A DNA stretch of 64,000 nucleotides from Aralia elata (Eukaryota > Streptophyta > Magnoliopsida > Apiales > Araliaceae). Shown in pieces: positions 34,026-45,113 of this stretch. The notes beneath the pieces were generated by a model that saw only the letters and a list, made by a program, of their open reading frames with translations, ran no database searches and had not been told where the DNA came from. The position numbers and the translations under genes were made by a program. Position 1 is the first letter of the stretch. Each line of letters opens with the position of its first letter. The stretch covers positions 70,834,709-70,898,708 of the forward strand of contig CM068388.1 of assembly GCA_034770075.1 (NCBI GenBank). Reading direction: 5' to 3'.

Positions 34026-35782
34026 CACTACTAAAAAAATAAAAATTTAAGGCTTTCAAAAATGCCTTAACAAGGTATTTATTAGGGCACTTTGGATGTT
34101 AAGGCATTTCCGTAAAGTGCCGCGTATATTGAAGCCGCAATAGCTTAAGAAGGCACTTTCAATAGTCATGATATTACTATATCTACTACTACAATTCAAA
34201 GTGTCATATAATGTATTACTCAAAATGTCCTCACATGCCTCTCTAGTTGCATCATACTAATTTATAAATGATGCAATTATCTAGATATAATTATTCGTAA
34301 GTACAATTTACTAATAACATGTGTTTGCACAAGTCAATTATACATATATAAGATAAATTAAAACACCAAATGAAATAAAATCAAATTCATTACATATATC
34401 ATCTAAACATACATAAAAATCACATATAACATCATCTTTAATCATAATTATAAATGTAATGTTACCATCAAAAGTTAGAAACTACTTAAAACAACAAATT
34501 AATACCAAAGTATTACATATAGAAGAAAATTTTATCCATCATCCTCAACAATAGAGAAGTCTAGCTTATTACAACAATCTAGTTTATTACATCAACATCG
34601 AAGCTTCATCTTCGCTTTACTTAAAATCTTCTTTGTCCTGCACCACCTACAATAAGAAAGATACAATCAAAAATAGTATTAATTTTTCAGTTGAGAACAA
34701 TACAATCAAATAGTTTAATTGTGATACAGCCTACCAAAGTAATAAGCAGTTTGTAGGCATATTATGATACAACCTTCCAAAGTAATAAGCAGTTTGTAGG
34801 CATACCTTTTCTTTGCAAACTCGAGCAAAGCTCTTTTCCCTAAGAGTGCTCTATTTTCTTTTTTCCTTTTTGTGGATTTATCTTTTAGATATGCACAACT
34901 CAAGTTCGACTGATATATCTCATTCTTATTCATATTAACACTCCTTTAAACTAAGAAGCACTCAAAGTTAAATAATGATTTAAAAAAGAAACCAGGACTA
35001 TGATAATAAGTTAAATCAAGCAACACTAAAGATAACTAAGGATCTTTAAGAATGAAATCAGGAATAAGGGATTTGTCTACCAATTATATATAATTAAATG
35101 ATAATTTCTTCCTACTACGAACAACACAAATTGTTATAAATCACGTCATCTCGAGCATTGAAATAATTGACTTGCCAAAGATTGAAATAATTATATTTAC
35201 CGAAAGGTACATATACAATTTTCACCATTTTAGCATGGAACAAAATTAGTAACAATGTTGTAGTTCATACAGTTAACTCCATGCACCTGCAATTCTAAAA
35301 ATGGTAGACTAAAAACATAAATGAAATCCTCATGAGCAAATTAAATAAACTAATTTAAAAAAGAATCGAAGATCACATATAATAATATAGCATGAGTTAA
35401 CTGAAAAAATAATCTAGAATGCCATATTAATTTGTTAGGAGGACACAAACAAACTCTTTTGGTTTTCACATGTTTCAAGTTAGTTCAATTGACAACTTAA
35501 TTTGCTCTTCTTTTTATGTACATCATTGACCACAAGTTATATCTTCATGTAAAATATATGGTCTAGAATTGAAGTTTAGTCAAGAAAAAGAAAAAAAATA
35601 AAAAATTCCAACTCACCTCCAAGACCCCTAATGAGGCATTTCACCAGACATTATGATTGCACCAACCACAAATTTTAAAACACAGACATAGAACACTTCC
35701 CATGAGCACATCTACGAGTAGCAATTTTACACATTGGAAATTAGTCCCAATTTGTAAGGCCCAACAAGAATTGCAAAAATTG

Positions 35783-35783
<1 letters not shown>
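34026..35783. other. Left arm of the CACTA element, no gene recognised
   Basis: This AT-rich arm has one minus-strand frame (34715-34933, KRKKENRALLGKRALLEFAK), whose last third is made by a tandem duplication. No known domain is present. Confidence 0.5.
34727..34806. repeat. Tandem duplication of about 48 bp
   Basis: CCAAAGTAATAAGCAGTTTG followed by TAGGCATA occurs twice in a row. Confidence 0.85.

Positions 35784-35828
<45 letters not shown>
35784..35828. repeat. (AT)n tract at the left edge of the nested MULE
   Basis: About 22 AT units end directly at the terminal inverted repeat GAGGACTGATCC. The right edge of the element abuts a second (AT)n tract at 43834-43897. Confidence 0.95.
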
Positions 35829-35831
<3 letters not shown>

Positions 35832-36700
35832 GACTGATCCTTAGCTAACGTTGTCAATTTAAGGTTATCTTTACAACAGATCTTGAGCGTGCATCCGATA
35901 ATCGAACGGTTTAATTGAGCTCTTGTCCGCAGTTTAGTTTCTAGTATTCCGCAGTTTAATACTGCAGACAGAACAGATAACCAAAATATCCCTCCTTTAC
36001 AATACCCCCGTCCGCAGTATTAAACTGCGGATGCTAGATCTTCAGTTCCGTTCGTAGTTTAATATTGCGGACTCTAGGTATATCCAAACGACATCGTATG
36101 ACAACTGGCAAACTGAGAAGTCCCGTCCGCAGTTAATACTGCGGACTCTAGGTATATCCAAATGACGCCGTATAAAAACTGGGAAACTGAGAAGTCTCGT
36201 CCGCAGTTTAATACTATGGACACTAGGTCTCCTAAATATAATACGGTCAAGAACTACAAGAAAACTTCATAGTTCATAGCATGACTTTTGGATCTCATCT
36301 CATTTTGATAGTAGCGATCTGGAGAAGTAGAATAGTTTGAAATAAGGCTCAAGAATTTTCTATTTCTTCTTGTATATTCTTATTCTTACTGATTCATGTG
36401 ATCTGTGCTGATGAAAAAAAACATTTCACCCCATTGGTATATATATATTCATCCTTCTATTTGTTTAGCCATGAATGTTACTCATCATCCCAGATTACTT
36501 GAATCTATAACAACTAATAAGAATATGCAAGAGAAATAGATGATTTTTAGCTTTAATAATATGTGTCTGCAAAAGATATCAGAGAATGAATGGGCTGTTA
36601 CAACGAGATTCATATAGATGTCTCAAAATGTGCTGCCAAGATGGGTAAATTGTTTAACTCTTTTATGCAAACCCTAGAAGTGTCATCACAATATGTTGAG
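35829..36700. other. Left subterminal region of the nested MULE
   Basis: No gene is recognised. Five or so copies of the palindrome CCGCAGT-N5-ACTGCGG or variants lie between 35925 and 36220. Sequence from 36240 to 36660 is plain AT-rich DNA. Confidence 0.6.
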
Positions 36701-37090
36701 GTTATTCCAGTTGACCTAGCATCCGCAATTTAATACTACGGATGGGATTTACTTAAAAATAGCGTCGTTTCTCAGTTGTCATACCACCTAGCGTCCGCAA
36801 TAAAAACGACATCGTTTCCTTCTTGGCGATACCTAGCGTCCGCAGTTTAATACCGCGGACGAGACTTACTTAAAAATGACATCGTTTCCCAGTTGTCATA
36901 CCACCTAGCGTCTGCACTAAAAACGACATCGTTTCCTTCTTAGCCATACCTAGTGTCTGCAGGTTAATAATGCAGACGGGACTTACTTAAAAACGACGTC
37001 ATTTCTTAGTTGTCATACCACCTAGCGTCCGCGGTAATAATGACGTCGTTTCCTTCTTGGCCATACCTAGTGCTCACAGTTTAATACTGC
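36700..37090. repeat. ~118-bp tandem repeat with two palindromes per unit
   Basis: Units start CACCTAGCGTC at about 36783, 36900 and 37018. Each holds one CCGCAGTTTAATACTGCGG-like palindrome and one or two ACGACGTCGT-like palindromes. The array lies just beyond the 3' end of the FAR1 pseudogene. Confidence 0.85.
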
Positions 37091-37297
37091 GGACAGAAGG
37101 CTTATGTCATTTACAGTTTGGAACCACCCAAAATCCATACAGGGAAGTTTCAAAAAGCAATATGATTGTATTAACATGCAGTTACAGGCAGTTATATACA
37201 AAGATAGAGCAAAAGCAAACAATAACACTTAATTTGTATAAAAATCTCAAATTAACTCGAGAGAACTGAAATTATGAAGATTTGGGTCATTTCAATC

Positions 37298-39641
37298 CTA
37301 AAGTTTTATAATGGTTCCACTTATCATGGTTTGTAAATATTCCACATATTGCGCACTTTTAAAGTGGCTTCTGTCCTGGGAATTGTTCGACAATACTTTC
37401 AATCGTGTCGCTTTTTTACAACCTTTTGTTTGCGAACATATTAGATCAAATACAGGATCATTAGAAGTAGCATCATCAGCATCGCGCAATTTCATAGCAT
37501 CGTCGGGCTCCATAATAGGTTGCACACTATCCTCCGATCTTATTTTTTCACCTTCAACAAGGATTTTGGCCACAATTTTTTCCTCACGATCATTTTATGA
37601 ACATAATTAGTGGCTTCTTTAGAAGATGAAGCACCCAACACAAAACCCAAAACTCGTTTGGCTAAATGATTGAACTGACCAGTTTGGGTATCAACATAAT
37701 TTTTGATTGAGGTGAGAACGTACGGGCCGACACCGCTGGTTTTATTAGCATCTTGAGTCCATCGCTTGTGTATCAGTTCATCGAGAATATGAACAAAATT
37801 CTTTGAAGTTAGTAGCCTGAGAATGTGACGGTATATAATACTAGCATGTTTAAACATTTTGTTATTACATTTCGCCATCTTAGAATCTATATGTTGCACA
37901 ACTGTGAAATATCTATGGCGAGGTTCAGGAACCAACACTTTAAACACCAAGTACATTTTGGAATCAAGAGTTGACATCGAATGCACCTTTTTAGACCACT
38001 GAGCAAGTACGAGAAATTGGCCCCGCTCCGCTTTTTTAAAAGCAAGGACATTAACTTGTGCGATTTTGTCAGTTTAATTTGAAAATGCCGGAACATCTCT
38101 TTCATATATATTTTAGCTACATGCATCTCTAACGGATCTCCAATCACAAATTTTCTTGCACGATTGACTGTCATATAATCTTCTTGTTTCTCTCTGATGT
38201 ACTGTTTCTCAACAACTTTTTGGGACTTTAACACAAAATCTTTAATCCCCGTGCAAGTATTTACATATTCGTTAAAAAAAACTGTTCATACTTTCACTCC
38301 TAAAAGTGGTAGTCATTCCCGCTACGAAGAAATTTTTTGAATACACCCTAATCCATTTTTTGTTTTAATTTATACAGAGATTTCTACCATTCATGATCAT
38401 GCATACCATAGTTTTCTAGCAACAAATTTCATCTGTCCTCAAATTCTTGAATACTCAACGACTTAAAGACGCAGTCGTTAAAATCTAACTTAAAAGTCGG
38501 ATACGAGGAATAGATATGCCCAAGTTTTTCAGGATATTTTTTGCTAATGTGCCACGTACACAATGCATGGTGTGTATTTGAAAAAACCCTAGCAATCACA
38601 TTCGACTTACCACGATCTTAATCAGTGATAATGGTTATGGGATATTTGAAATTCATTGCTTCAAGTCACTGCTCAAACAATCACACAAATGTATCCTCAG
38701 TCTCGTCGCTCAAGAGTGCACACCCAAACAATACAGAATGGTAATGATAATTTACACCCCTGAAATGAGCAACTGGCATGGAATATTTATTTGTTCTGTA
38801 TGTGGTATCAAAATTAACAACGTCACTAAAATTTTGATAAGCAAGTATTGACTGATAATCTACCCACATAATACATCTGATACGATTATCCACGCCTGGT
38901 TTTACACTAAAATAAAATCTGTTCGGGCTCTCAAGCTACAACTTTCTCAAGTAATCTACTGCAGCCTTTGCATCATTCGAATCGATATTATCACATCTAA
39001 TATCTCTAACTATATTTCGCACATCCTTTTCAAAGAACCCAACATTGCTTATACCTTCTCCCAATGAGCTCAGAACATTCATCATCTTACTTAGGCCAAT
39101 CCTAGCATTATTAAAGGTTTCGATCAAATCCCTAGTAACTCTTGATCTTAAAATATTTTTGTGTGTTTGAATTTGTGAAACTTTACTTGGGGACACAATT
39201 AAATTCATGATTGTGATTCAGTTCAAGAGTAAATACAAACCATTTATCTTTACTCATATCAAGCGCAACATAAAATTTTGCTTTACATTCTATTTTATCA
39301 ATAGAGTCCCTTCTCTGATTTCCCTTAACCACATTATTATCTTCATCATCAGTTACAATCTCATTTTTCTTAACAACCATAAATCCAGCTTTACGACACT
39401 GATACAATCTAGAACAAAAATCTTTAGATCTCACATGTTTTCTGCTACTTTTTATTCTTATTTCAAATCCAACACGTTTCGCATATTTTCTGTACAAAAT
39501 TTCAGCATCTTCCAACGTATTAAATATTTGACCAACATAAGGAATGGTATCCTCAACTAAAGCAGTTTCATCATTATTATCATGCAATTTATCCTCAATA
39601 CTTGATATTGAATGAAATGATTCTTCAGCCAACAAATCCAT
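37298..39641 (-). pseudogene. FAR1-type MULE transposase, degenerate
   Basis: Read from 39641 leftward. The FAR1 DNA-binding domain covers the first frame (VGQIFNTLEDAEILYRKYAK, GFEIRIKSSRK, CRKAGFM, ELNHNHEF). After a frame change come a linker and the MULE transposase core (VVNFDTTYRTNKYSMP, GVNYHYHSVLFGCALLSDET, ITD-stop-DRG, THHALCTWHISKKYP). A SWIM-like region follows (RHRYFTVVQHID ... RHILRLLT ... HKRWTQDA), in which the metal-binding cysteines are lost. Many stops and shifts break it. FAR1/FHY3 transcription factors derive from such transposases, but the breaks and the flanking repeats identify this as a transposon copy. Confidence 0.85.
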
Positions 39642-39779
39642 GGCAAAAAAAATAAATCAGTTGTAAAAATTAAAGATACAGATTATCGATTCTTGGTGAT
39701 ATTTGTCTCTAGGTATGCTTGCTTGCTAGTAGGCTATGCTCTCTCAAGTTGATTGAACCTTTTACCATAATAGAGACTA

Positions 39780-40150
39780 GAATAGTCATTTGGTTTTAGT
39801 TAGGAGACCTAGTGTCTGCAGTATTAAACTGCGAACGGAACTTCTCAATTTTGCTAGTTGCCATGCAGCATCATTTGGATAGACCTAGCATCCGCAGTAT
39901 TAAACTGCGGAGCATTGTAATTTAAAAAAAATATTTGGAACTGGGAAACGACGTTATTTTTAATTAAGTCTCGTCCGCAGTTTAATACTGCGAACGCTGA
40001 TTTAATACCAAATTAGAAATGACGTTGTTTTTAAGTAAGTTCCGTTCGCAGTTTATTACTGCGGATGCCAAATGTGATTTTTTTTTATTCAATCAAGTTC
40101 ATGTATGCTACTTCCAGGCTCCGTAGTATTAAACTAAGAATGCCAATTTT
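39780..40150. repeat. Palindromic repeat cluster between the two MULE genes
   Basis: Five variants of CCGCAGTATTAAACTGCGG lie here, several in the opposite orientation to those at 35.9-37.1 kb. The outer part (AACTTCCTGTATGGATTTAG near 40153) is an inverted copy of 37115-37150, so the FAR1 gene is framed by inverted repeats. Confidence 0.8.
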
Positions 40151-40344
40151 TTTTAACTTCCTGTATGGATTTAGGTGGTTCCCCATATATGCTTTTAAAC
40201 TGTAAATGACATATCACAACCAACAACAACCAATGAAAAATATTCATAAACTACATTGATCAAATTACAAACATAATTTGCACCATCAAAATCCATCAAA
40301 ATCACAAAGTGTAAATCCAATATTACATGTTTACAATGTAAAAA

Positions 40345-43318
40345 TTAAGATACATGTGCGGCTCTACTAGTTATATATGTAAATGTTATATCTCTAGCCC
40401 TATTTTTACACAATTCATTGGCAATTCTATACCTAAACAATGAGGCATCTTCTACGGACCAGTCGACCTCCCCTAAAGACATGTCTTGGATAATGTAGTC
40501 AACGTACTTCATTACGTAGACTCCGCAATCCAAAACATTCTTTTATTTAGGACGGACTGCCTTGAATGCCTAATCCATCTTTTTCTTCGGGAAGTTTTTC
40601 TCAGGGCTATAAATCCGCAAAGCGTTTGCAACAAAATCACATTGTACATTAAAAAACATAATGGTAGTATGACACTATAACATAGATATAATTGAAGTAT
40701 CGAATAGATAAAAGTAAGGACGTACCACATATTCTAGTTCTAGGTGATATCGACTACTTATTTTGCAACTTGGTATGTGTTCGTACCAAGAATCTAGCAG
40801 CATAACCCACCATTGTTTAATATCTACAACAAACAAAAAATAATGGAAATTTTGGTGGTTTACTTGAAAGAATGCAAAATCACACTCTGACATTTTTGGT
40901 TGTGCTCCTTGGTTGAAAATATAGGGCGCCACGTCGAAAACGTCATATTTCTTCTTATTTGGTGCTTTAAGTTTGATGGATGGCTAATACCATTGTCGTA
41001 ATAATTGGAAAAAATAGCAGGGCATGAAATAAAATTTGCCTCGCTCATACCGCCCTTGGCGTAGACGATCTTCGCGTAATTTTAACAAATTGAGATACGC
41101 GTCGATCGTCTGATCCCATACTTTGTTCCCTGGTCGAAGCGATAGTAGGTCCTTATGTGTCAATCTGTACTCATCATCAGGACCTACATGAGGAAATTGT
41201 GTTTGGTCCACGACATTAGAAAACCAATTCCGATTTAGCCACTCCACCTTTTCTACCTTCCGTGGTTTGAGAGGATCCTTCTTAAAGTACTTTGACCGCT
41301 CCACCTGTAGCCATGAAGGAAAATATTTAGACAAACCCTCCTCCCCATTGAGAATAGGCTCTGAATATGATTTAGGGACTAGCATTTCTTCTAATATTTG
41401 GGTCAAGTGCATAGCTTGAAATTGTCTCGCAGACTCAACATCAGTAGTCGGACTCCACTGATGCATGTAAGGGGGAGGAGGTGATATATATATTGGGGGT
41501 TCCTTCTCTGATAAAAATGGGATGTCGGGCCGATAAGGGGATCATTGACTACGTTGACTGAATAGATCAAAACTAGAGAATGGTGTTTCTTGCGTGAACT
41601 GCTCTTGTGGAACGTTGGGGATGGTATTGTTGGGATCTTCAAAAACTCCCTAGTTCTTTTCATTGAATAGTACCGACCTTGCATACCACTCCTTGTATAC
41701 ATGGCGCGGGTTGTGCACAGGTGACACTAAAAGAAGGTTTCGTACAAAATTTCGAGTTGCCTCGATCTGTATAAAAAAGTATACATTTCATTACCAAGAA
41801 GTATATAATATGTTGTAAATGTTCTAAACAACATCTTCTAATGAAACTTATGAGGTTTGCAGCTTTGTACTGATGAAATAAGCCACATGATGTATATATC
41901 TTGTCTGGTTCAACTTGTGGGTGGCTAATTCTTAGACGAGTCATCCGCCTATACCACCTGAGGTATTCGACCAGACTAATCTCCTGTCTTGCAGCCACCA
42001 CAAAATCAGATAAAATATTATGTCATGCATACCATGTGGCGATGTAATGGCTCTGCAACTCGATATAATCAAATGAGCGGATCCCTTCCCGCTCCCGACG
42101 GAGTTCGATCATATCTACCGGGGCCTCGGGAATATCATGCGCTTCCCTAAATTGTCTCAAGACACGATTTGACATTTGTAATTCAACCTTATTGAGCCAA
42201 ATGAGGGGAATACACAAAGCTCTACTATACAATGCTACCTGGTACTCTTCTGACACTAGGTGATCGAACTTTGAATACGACATCTATCGTACCATGGCAG
42301 CTGTCATACCATCAAATTTCCCCCGATAAAATATTTGGTTGTGATGGGGGTACAGTTTTATTACCTCTTTCACCGTATGATATTTCTTCGGTAGGCCCAG
42401 GCTCTTGCGCAGGGCAACCAATGATCGATCCCTCTTGCATAATTAGGCCTACCGATTGACAGGCGTTTATAGGCCCACACCTGTGTCATAATTGATTGAG
42501 TTAAAAGTTAGCCATATTAAAGCCAAATCAATATCAGTTTAAATAAACATCAAATTATACAGACAATAAAATACCTGAAGAAGTTTTAAACACCAAGAGA
42601 AGCTTCTTGCATCAAGGAGGGTTGCTTTATGTAAGCTACAGAACAAACAAGCCAACACAGCAGCTCCCCATGCATAATCACGTACTTTATTAGTATCCTC
42701 TAAAAATAGAAGATACCTATCATGTATGACGTCGCGGTTCGTCGATGCAAATAATATCTTCCCCGAGATAAACAATATGTTGGCTTTGGTGTACGTCACC
42801 ATCGTTTCCCAATCAGCATTTAGAGGAACTTTGCAAAATCTGTTGCCCAACCACGACAACATAATGCCCCCTCTACTATGCACCTTCTCATCTTCCAGTA
42901 AATATTTACTAAATTCACTCTCATTAAACATTTGTTTAGGATTTTGTATTAATGTACATGTTATAGGATCCCCTATAACCGATAATTCTAAAATAAAATG
43001 TACATCTTCAAGGGTTATTGTCATTTCACTGGTGGGGAAGTGAAATATATTGGTCTCACTACGCCAACACTCCACTAATACTTCTATCATTGAAGTATCT
43101 AATTGGTTATAGACATTAGTGTTTGTAAATACCCCAAAACCCCATTCGCGTAATAATTCTTTTTGGGTATCACTTAAAACCCACATATCCAACGATTGTC
43201 CACTCTCATCGGTTCTTAATATCCTAGTGTAATAGGGATTGTTCCATACGGTTGTTGAAAAATGGTTTGGTTGATCCCACAACAATGTATTAACAGTAGT
43301 TCCGGGATTGAATTCCAT
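40345..43318 (-). pseudogene. Plant mobile domain + Ulp1-like C48 protease gene
   Basis: The first exon runs from the ATG at 43318 (MEFNPGTTVNTLLWDQPNHF) to a donor at 42575 (KLLQ|GTATTT); the acceptor is at 42481. It carries a plant mobile domain (WVLSDTQKELLREWGFGVF, LVECWRSETNIFHFP, MTITLEDVHFILELSVIGDP), continued by LQMSNRVLRQFREAHDIPEA at 42100-42210 and EYLRWYRRMTRLRISHPQ at about 41930. A Ulp1-type protease follows: VWDQTIDAYLNLLKLRED, NHQNFHYFLFVVD (catalytic His), WVMLLDSW (Asp) and LDCGVYVMKYVDYI (Cys). The triad is preserved, but a one-base shift near 42384 and a nearby stop break the PMD. Such proteases process SUMO-like modifiers; MULE-borne copies have no proven role. Confidence 0.8.
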
Positions 43319-43833
43319 TTCTGTAACTAACACAAAGAAAATAAACATATATTAATAACACTTTGGTAACTAACACAAAAATAAATTTATTTTTGTAACC
43401 AACAAAATAAATATTACTGTGTTTTGTAACTTACACAAATAAAATAAACAAAATTTCATGTTTGTATACAAAGAAAAATACAAAATAAATACATATGACG
43501 AATTTAAAACTTACATCACTTGGATTTAGCAAAGATGTTAGGTTGGTTACATGGATTTGCCGATCTCCTTTTGCTTGGTTGTTTTTCTCTCAAATTCGCG
43601 GCAAATATATTAGGTTGGTTGCTTGGTTGCTTAGATCTCAGATGGATAACAAGGAACATCTACGCATCTGGTTTAGGAGGACTAAGAGTCCGTAGTTTAG
43701 TTATGCGGACAGTTATTATATTAAAACGGCGTCGTATTTAGCAGACCTAGAGTCCGTAATATTAAACTGCAGACGGGATCAGTCCCCTATATATATAACC
43801 CTAAATTGACCACGTTGGCTATGGATCAGTTTC
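43319..43833 (-). other. Upstream region of PMD-Ulp1 and right MULE terminus
   Basis: No gene. Two palindromic CCGTAGTTTAGTTATGCGG-like motifs lie at 43689 and 43754. The terminal inverted repeat occupies about 43793-43833. Confidence 0.6.
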
Positions 43834-43834
43834 A

Positions 43835-43897
<63 letters not shown>
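43834..43897. repeat. (AT)n tract at the right edge of the nested MULE
   Basis: A nearly pure AT run directly after the terminal repeat. Confidence 0.95.
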
Positions 43898-43898
<1 letters not shown>

Positions 43899-44589
43899 CA
43901 TACCCCATTAATTTTTTTACATCACTAAAATGAATTTATGATCAACTATAATTGATTAACTAAAAAATAATCAGTAATCCAAAACTATAATTAATTAACA
44001 ATTATAATAATAATAAAATGGTTCAACAACAGATATGTAAAAGCCCTAACCTCAAACTCTAATAAATTCGCCCAATTTGCTCCAAATTTTGTTGCTCAAA
44101 AGCTTCAATTACACTGCATGCAATTTGTAATTAAATAGAAGACGATTAAAATAATCTTTCAATTCGACTCTCCGCGCAAACGAGACAACAAAATTTACCT
44201 TGAAATCTTTCAGGAGTAACAAAATTCTTCAAAGCCTAGCTAACCTGTGAGTTGATGAAGAAGAGAAAAGATACTTGATGGATATGAATAGGACAATAAC
44301 CGAAGTTTCAACAGGTGATCGTGTAAAGTGAGTAGGAAGAAATAAGCGCAACAATAATCGGGAGATACTGCCACAATAAAACTACAACGCTTCAATACTT
44401 TTAAACAAAATTTTCTTAATTGAATAAGTAATAAAAATATCCACTTTGGGCTAGTTATATTAAAAAGCCCCAATATGGCCATTCCTGCTATAGCTCTTTT
44501 GCACTTGCTGCAATAGACTCTTATTAAGGTTTTTTTTTTATTAAAATGCCCTATACAAAATGTCCTGCAATCTTAATTTTGTTGTAGTG
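43898..44589. other. Right arm of the CACTA element
   Basis: AT-rich and without a supported gene. It ends CTTAATTTTGTTGTAGTG, the CACTA terminus. Confidence 0.6.
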
Positions 44590-44592
44590 TTA

Positions 44593-45113
44593 ATAAGTGT
44601 TAAATTTAAGTTCATAATATTTGCCATATAAGACTAACCTTGCATGAACAAGATCGTAGGATGAAAGTAGTCATCTGAGAAATCGTAGAGTTAGTGGTGG
44701 ATCGTAGAGTCAGTAGTGGATCGTAGAGTTAACTTACTCTATGAAGAAGAACTCTACGATATTAGACTTTAGTAAAAGGGATCGCTGAGTAAAGATATCA
44801 TAAGGCGCGTGGTGGAATGCACAAAAAATAGTGCGTTAAGAGCAAAAAGTAATTGTTACAACTGAGTGTTGCAGTTATAACCATCGGCACTGCCTATGAA
44901 AATTCAACACGTGCCTCACTAAAAGAATTGAGAGGGAAGTGAACATATACTTGAAATTTTTAATTTCTTATTTTACTAGTTCAACTGCTTTTGCTCACTT
45001 TACTCTCTCTCTCTCTATATATATATATATCTCTCTCAAGCCCTAGTTTACCCTACGATTTAAAAGCCTAACAAAATTTCTTTTCATTTTAGTTGAAATC
45101 AACCTTAGAAATC
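44593..45113 (+). other. Copia spacer between RNase H and the extra ORF
   Basis: This resumes the copia sequence interrupted at 34025. It contains five TCGTAGAG/CTCTACGA words. From 45004 it has a CT repeat, an AT run (TATATATATATAT) and CTCTCTCAAGCCCTAG, which look like a plant core promoter and leader just before the ATG at 45114. Confidence 0.65.

Larger units (their letters stand above)
35829..43833 (-). mobile_element. MULE-like element in an AT microsatellite (TAFT-like)
   Basis: The left end GAGGACTGATCCTTAGC and the right end (inverted) GAAACTGATCCATAGC begin an imperfect inverted repeat of about 41 bp that continues AACGTKGTCAATTTARGGTTAT. Both ends lie in (AT)n tracts, as expected if the element inserted into a microsatellite, and the TSD is hidden by the repeat. 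Inside are a FAR1-type MULE transposase pseudogene and a PMD-Ulp1 gene, both on the minus strand, with clusters of a 20-bp palindromic repeat between and beside them. This organisation recalls TA-flanked MULEs described in legumes (from memory). Confidence 0.8.
34026..44589. mobile_element. CACTA-ended element, 10.6 kb, TSD TTA
   Basis: It starts CACTACTAAAAAAAT and ends, inverted, CACTACAACAAAATT, with TTA at 34023-34025 and 44590-44592. Rejoining the flanks restores the copia sequence AACAAGTTAATAAGTG seen at 62429-62442. Subterminal AAGGC/GCCTT and GGGCA words occur at both ends. About 2.5 kb belongs to the CACTA element itself (34026-35783 and 43898-44589). No TNP2-type transposase is seen, so it is non-autonomous. 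The interior is a nested MULE. Confidence 0.88.

Noticed and set aside
37298..39641. Genuine FAR1/FHY3 light-signalling transcription factor
   Set aside because: Multiple stops, lost SWIM cysteines and flanking terminal repeats fit a MULE transposase copy.
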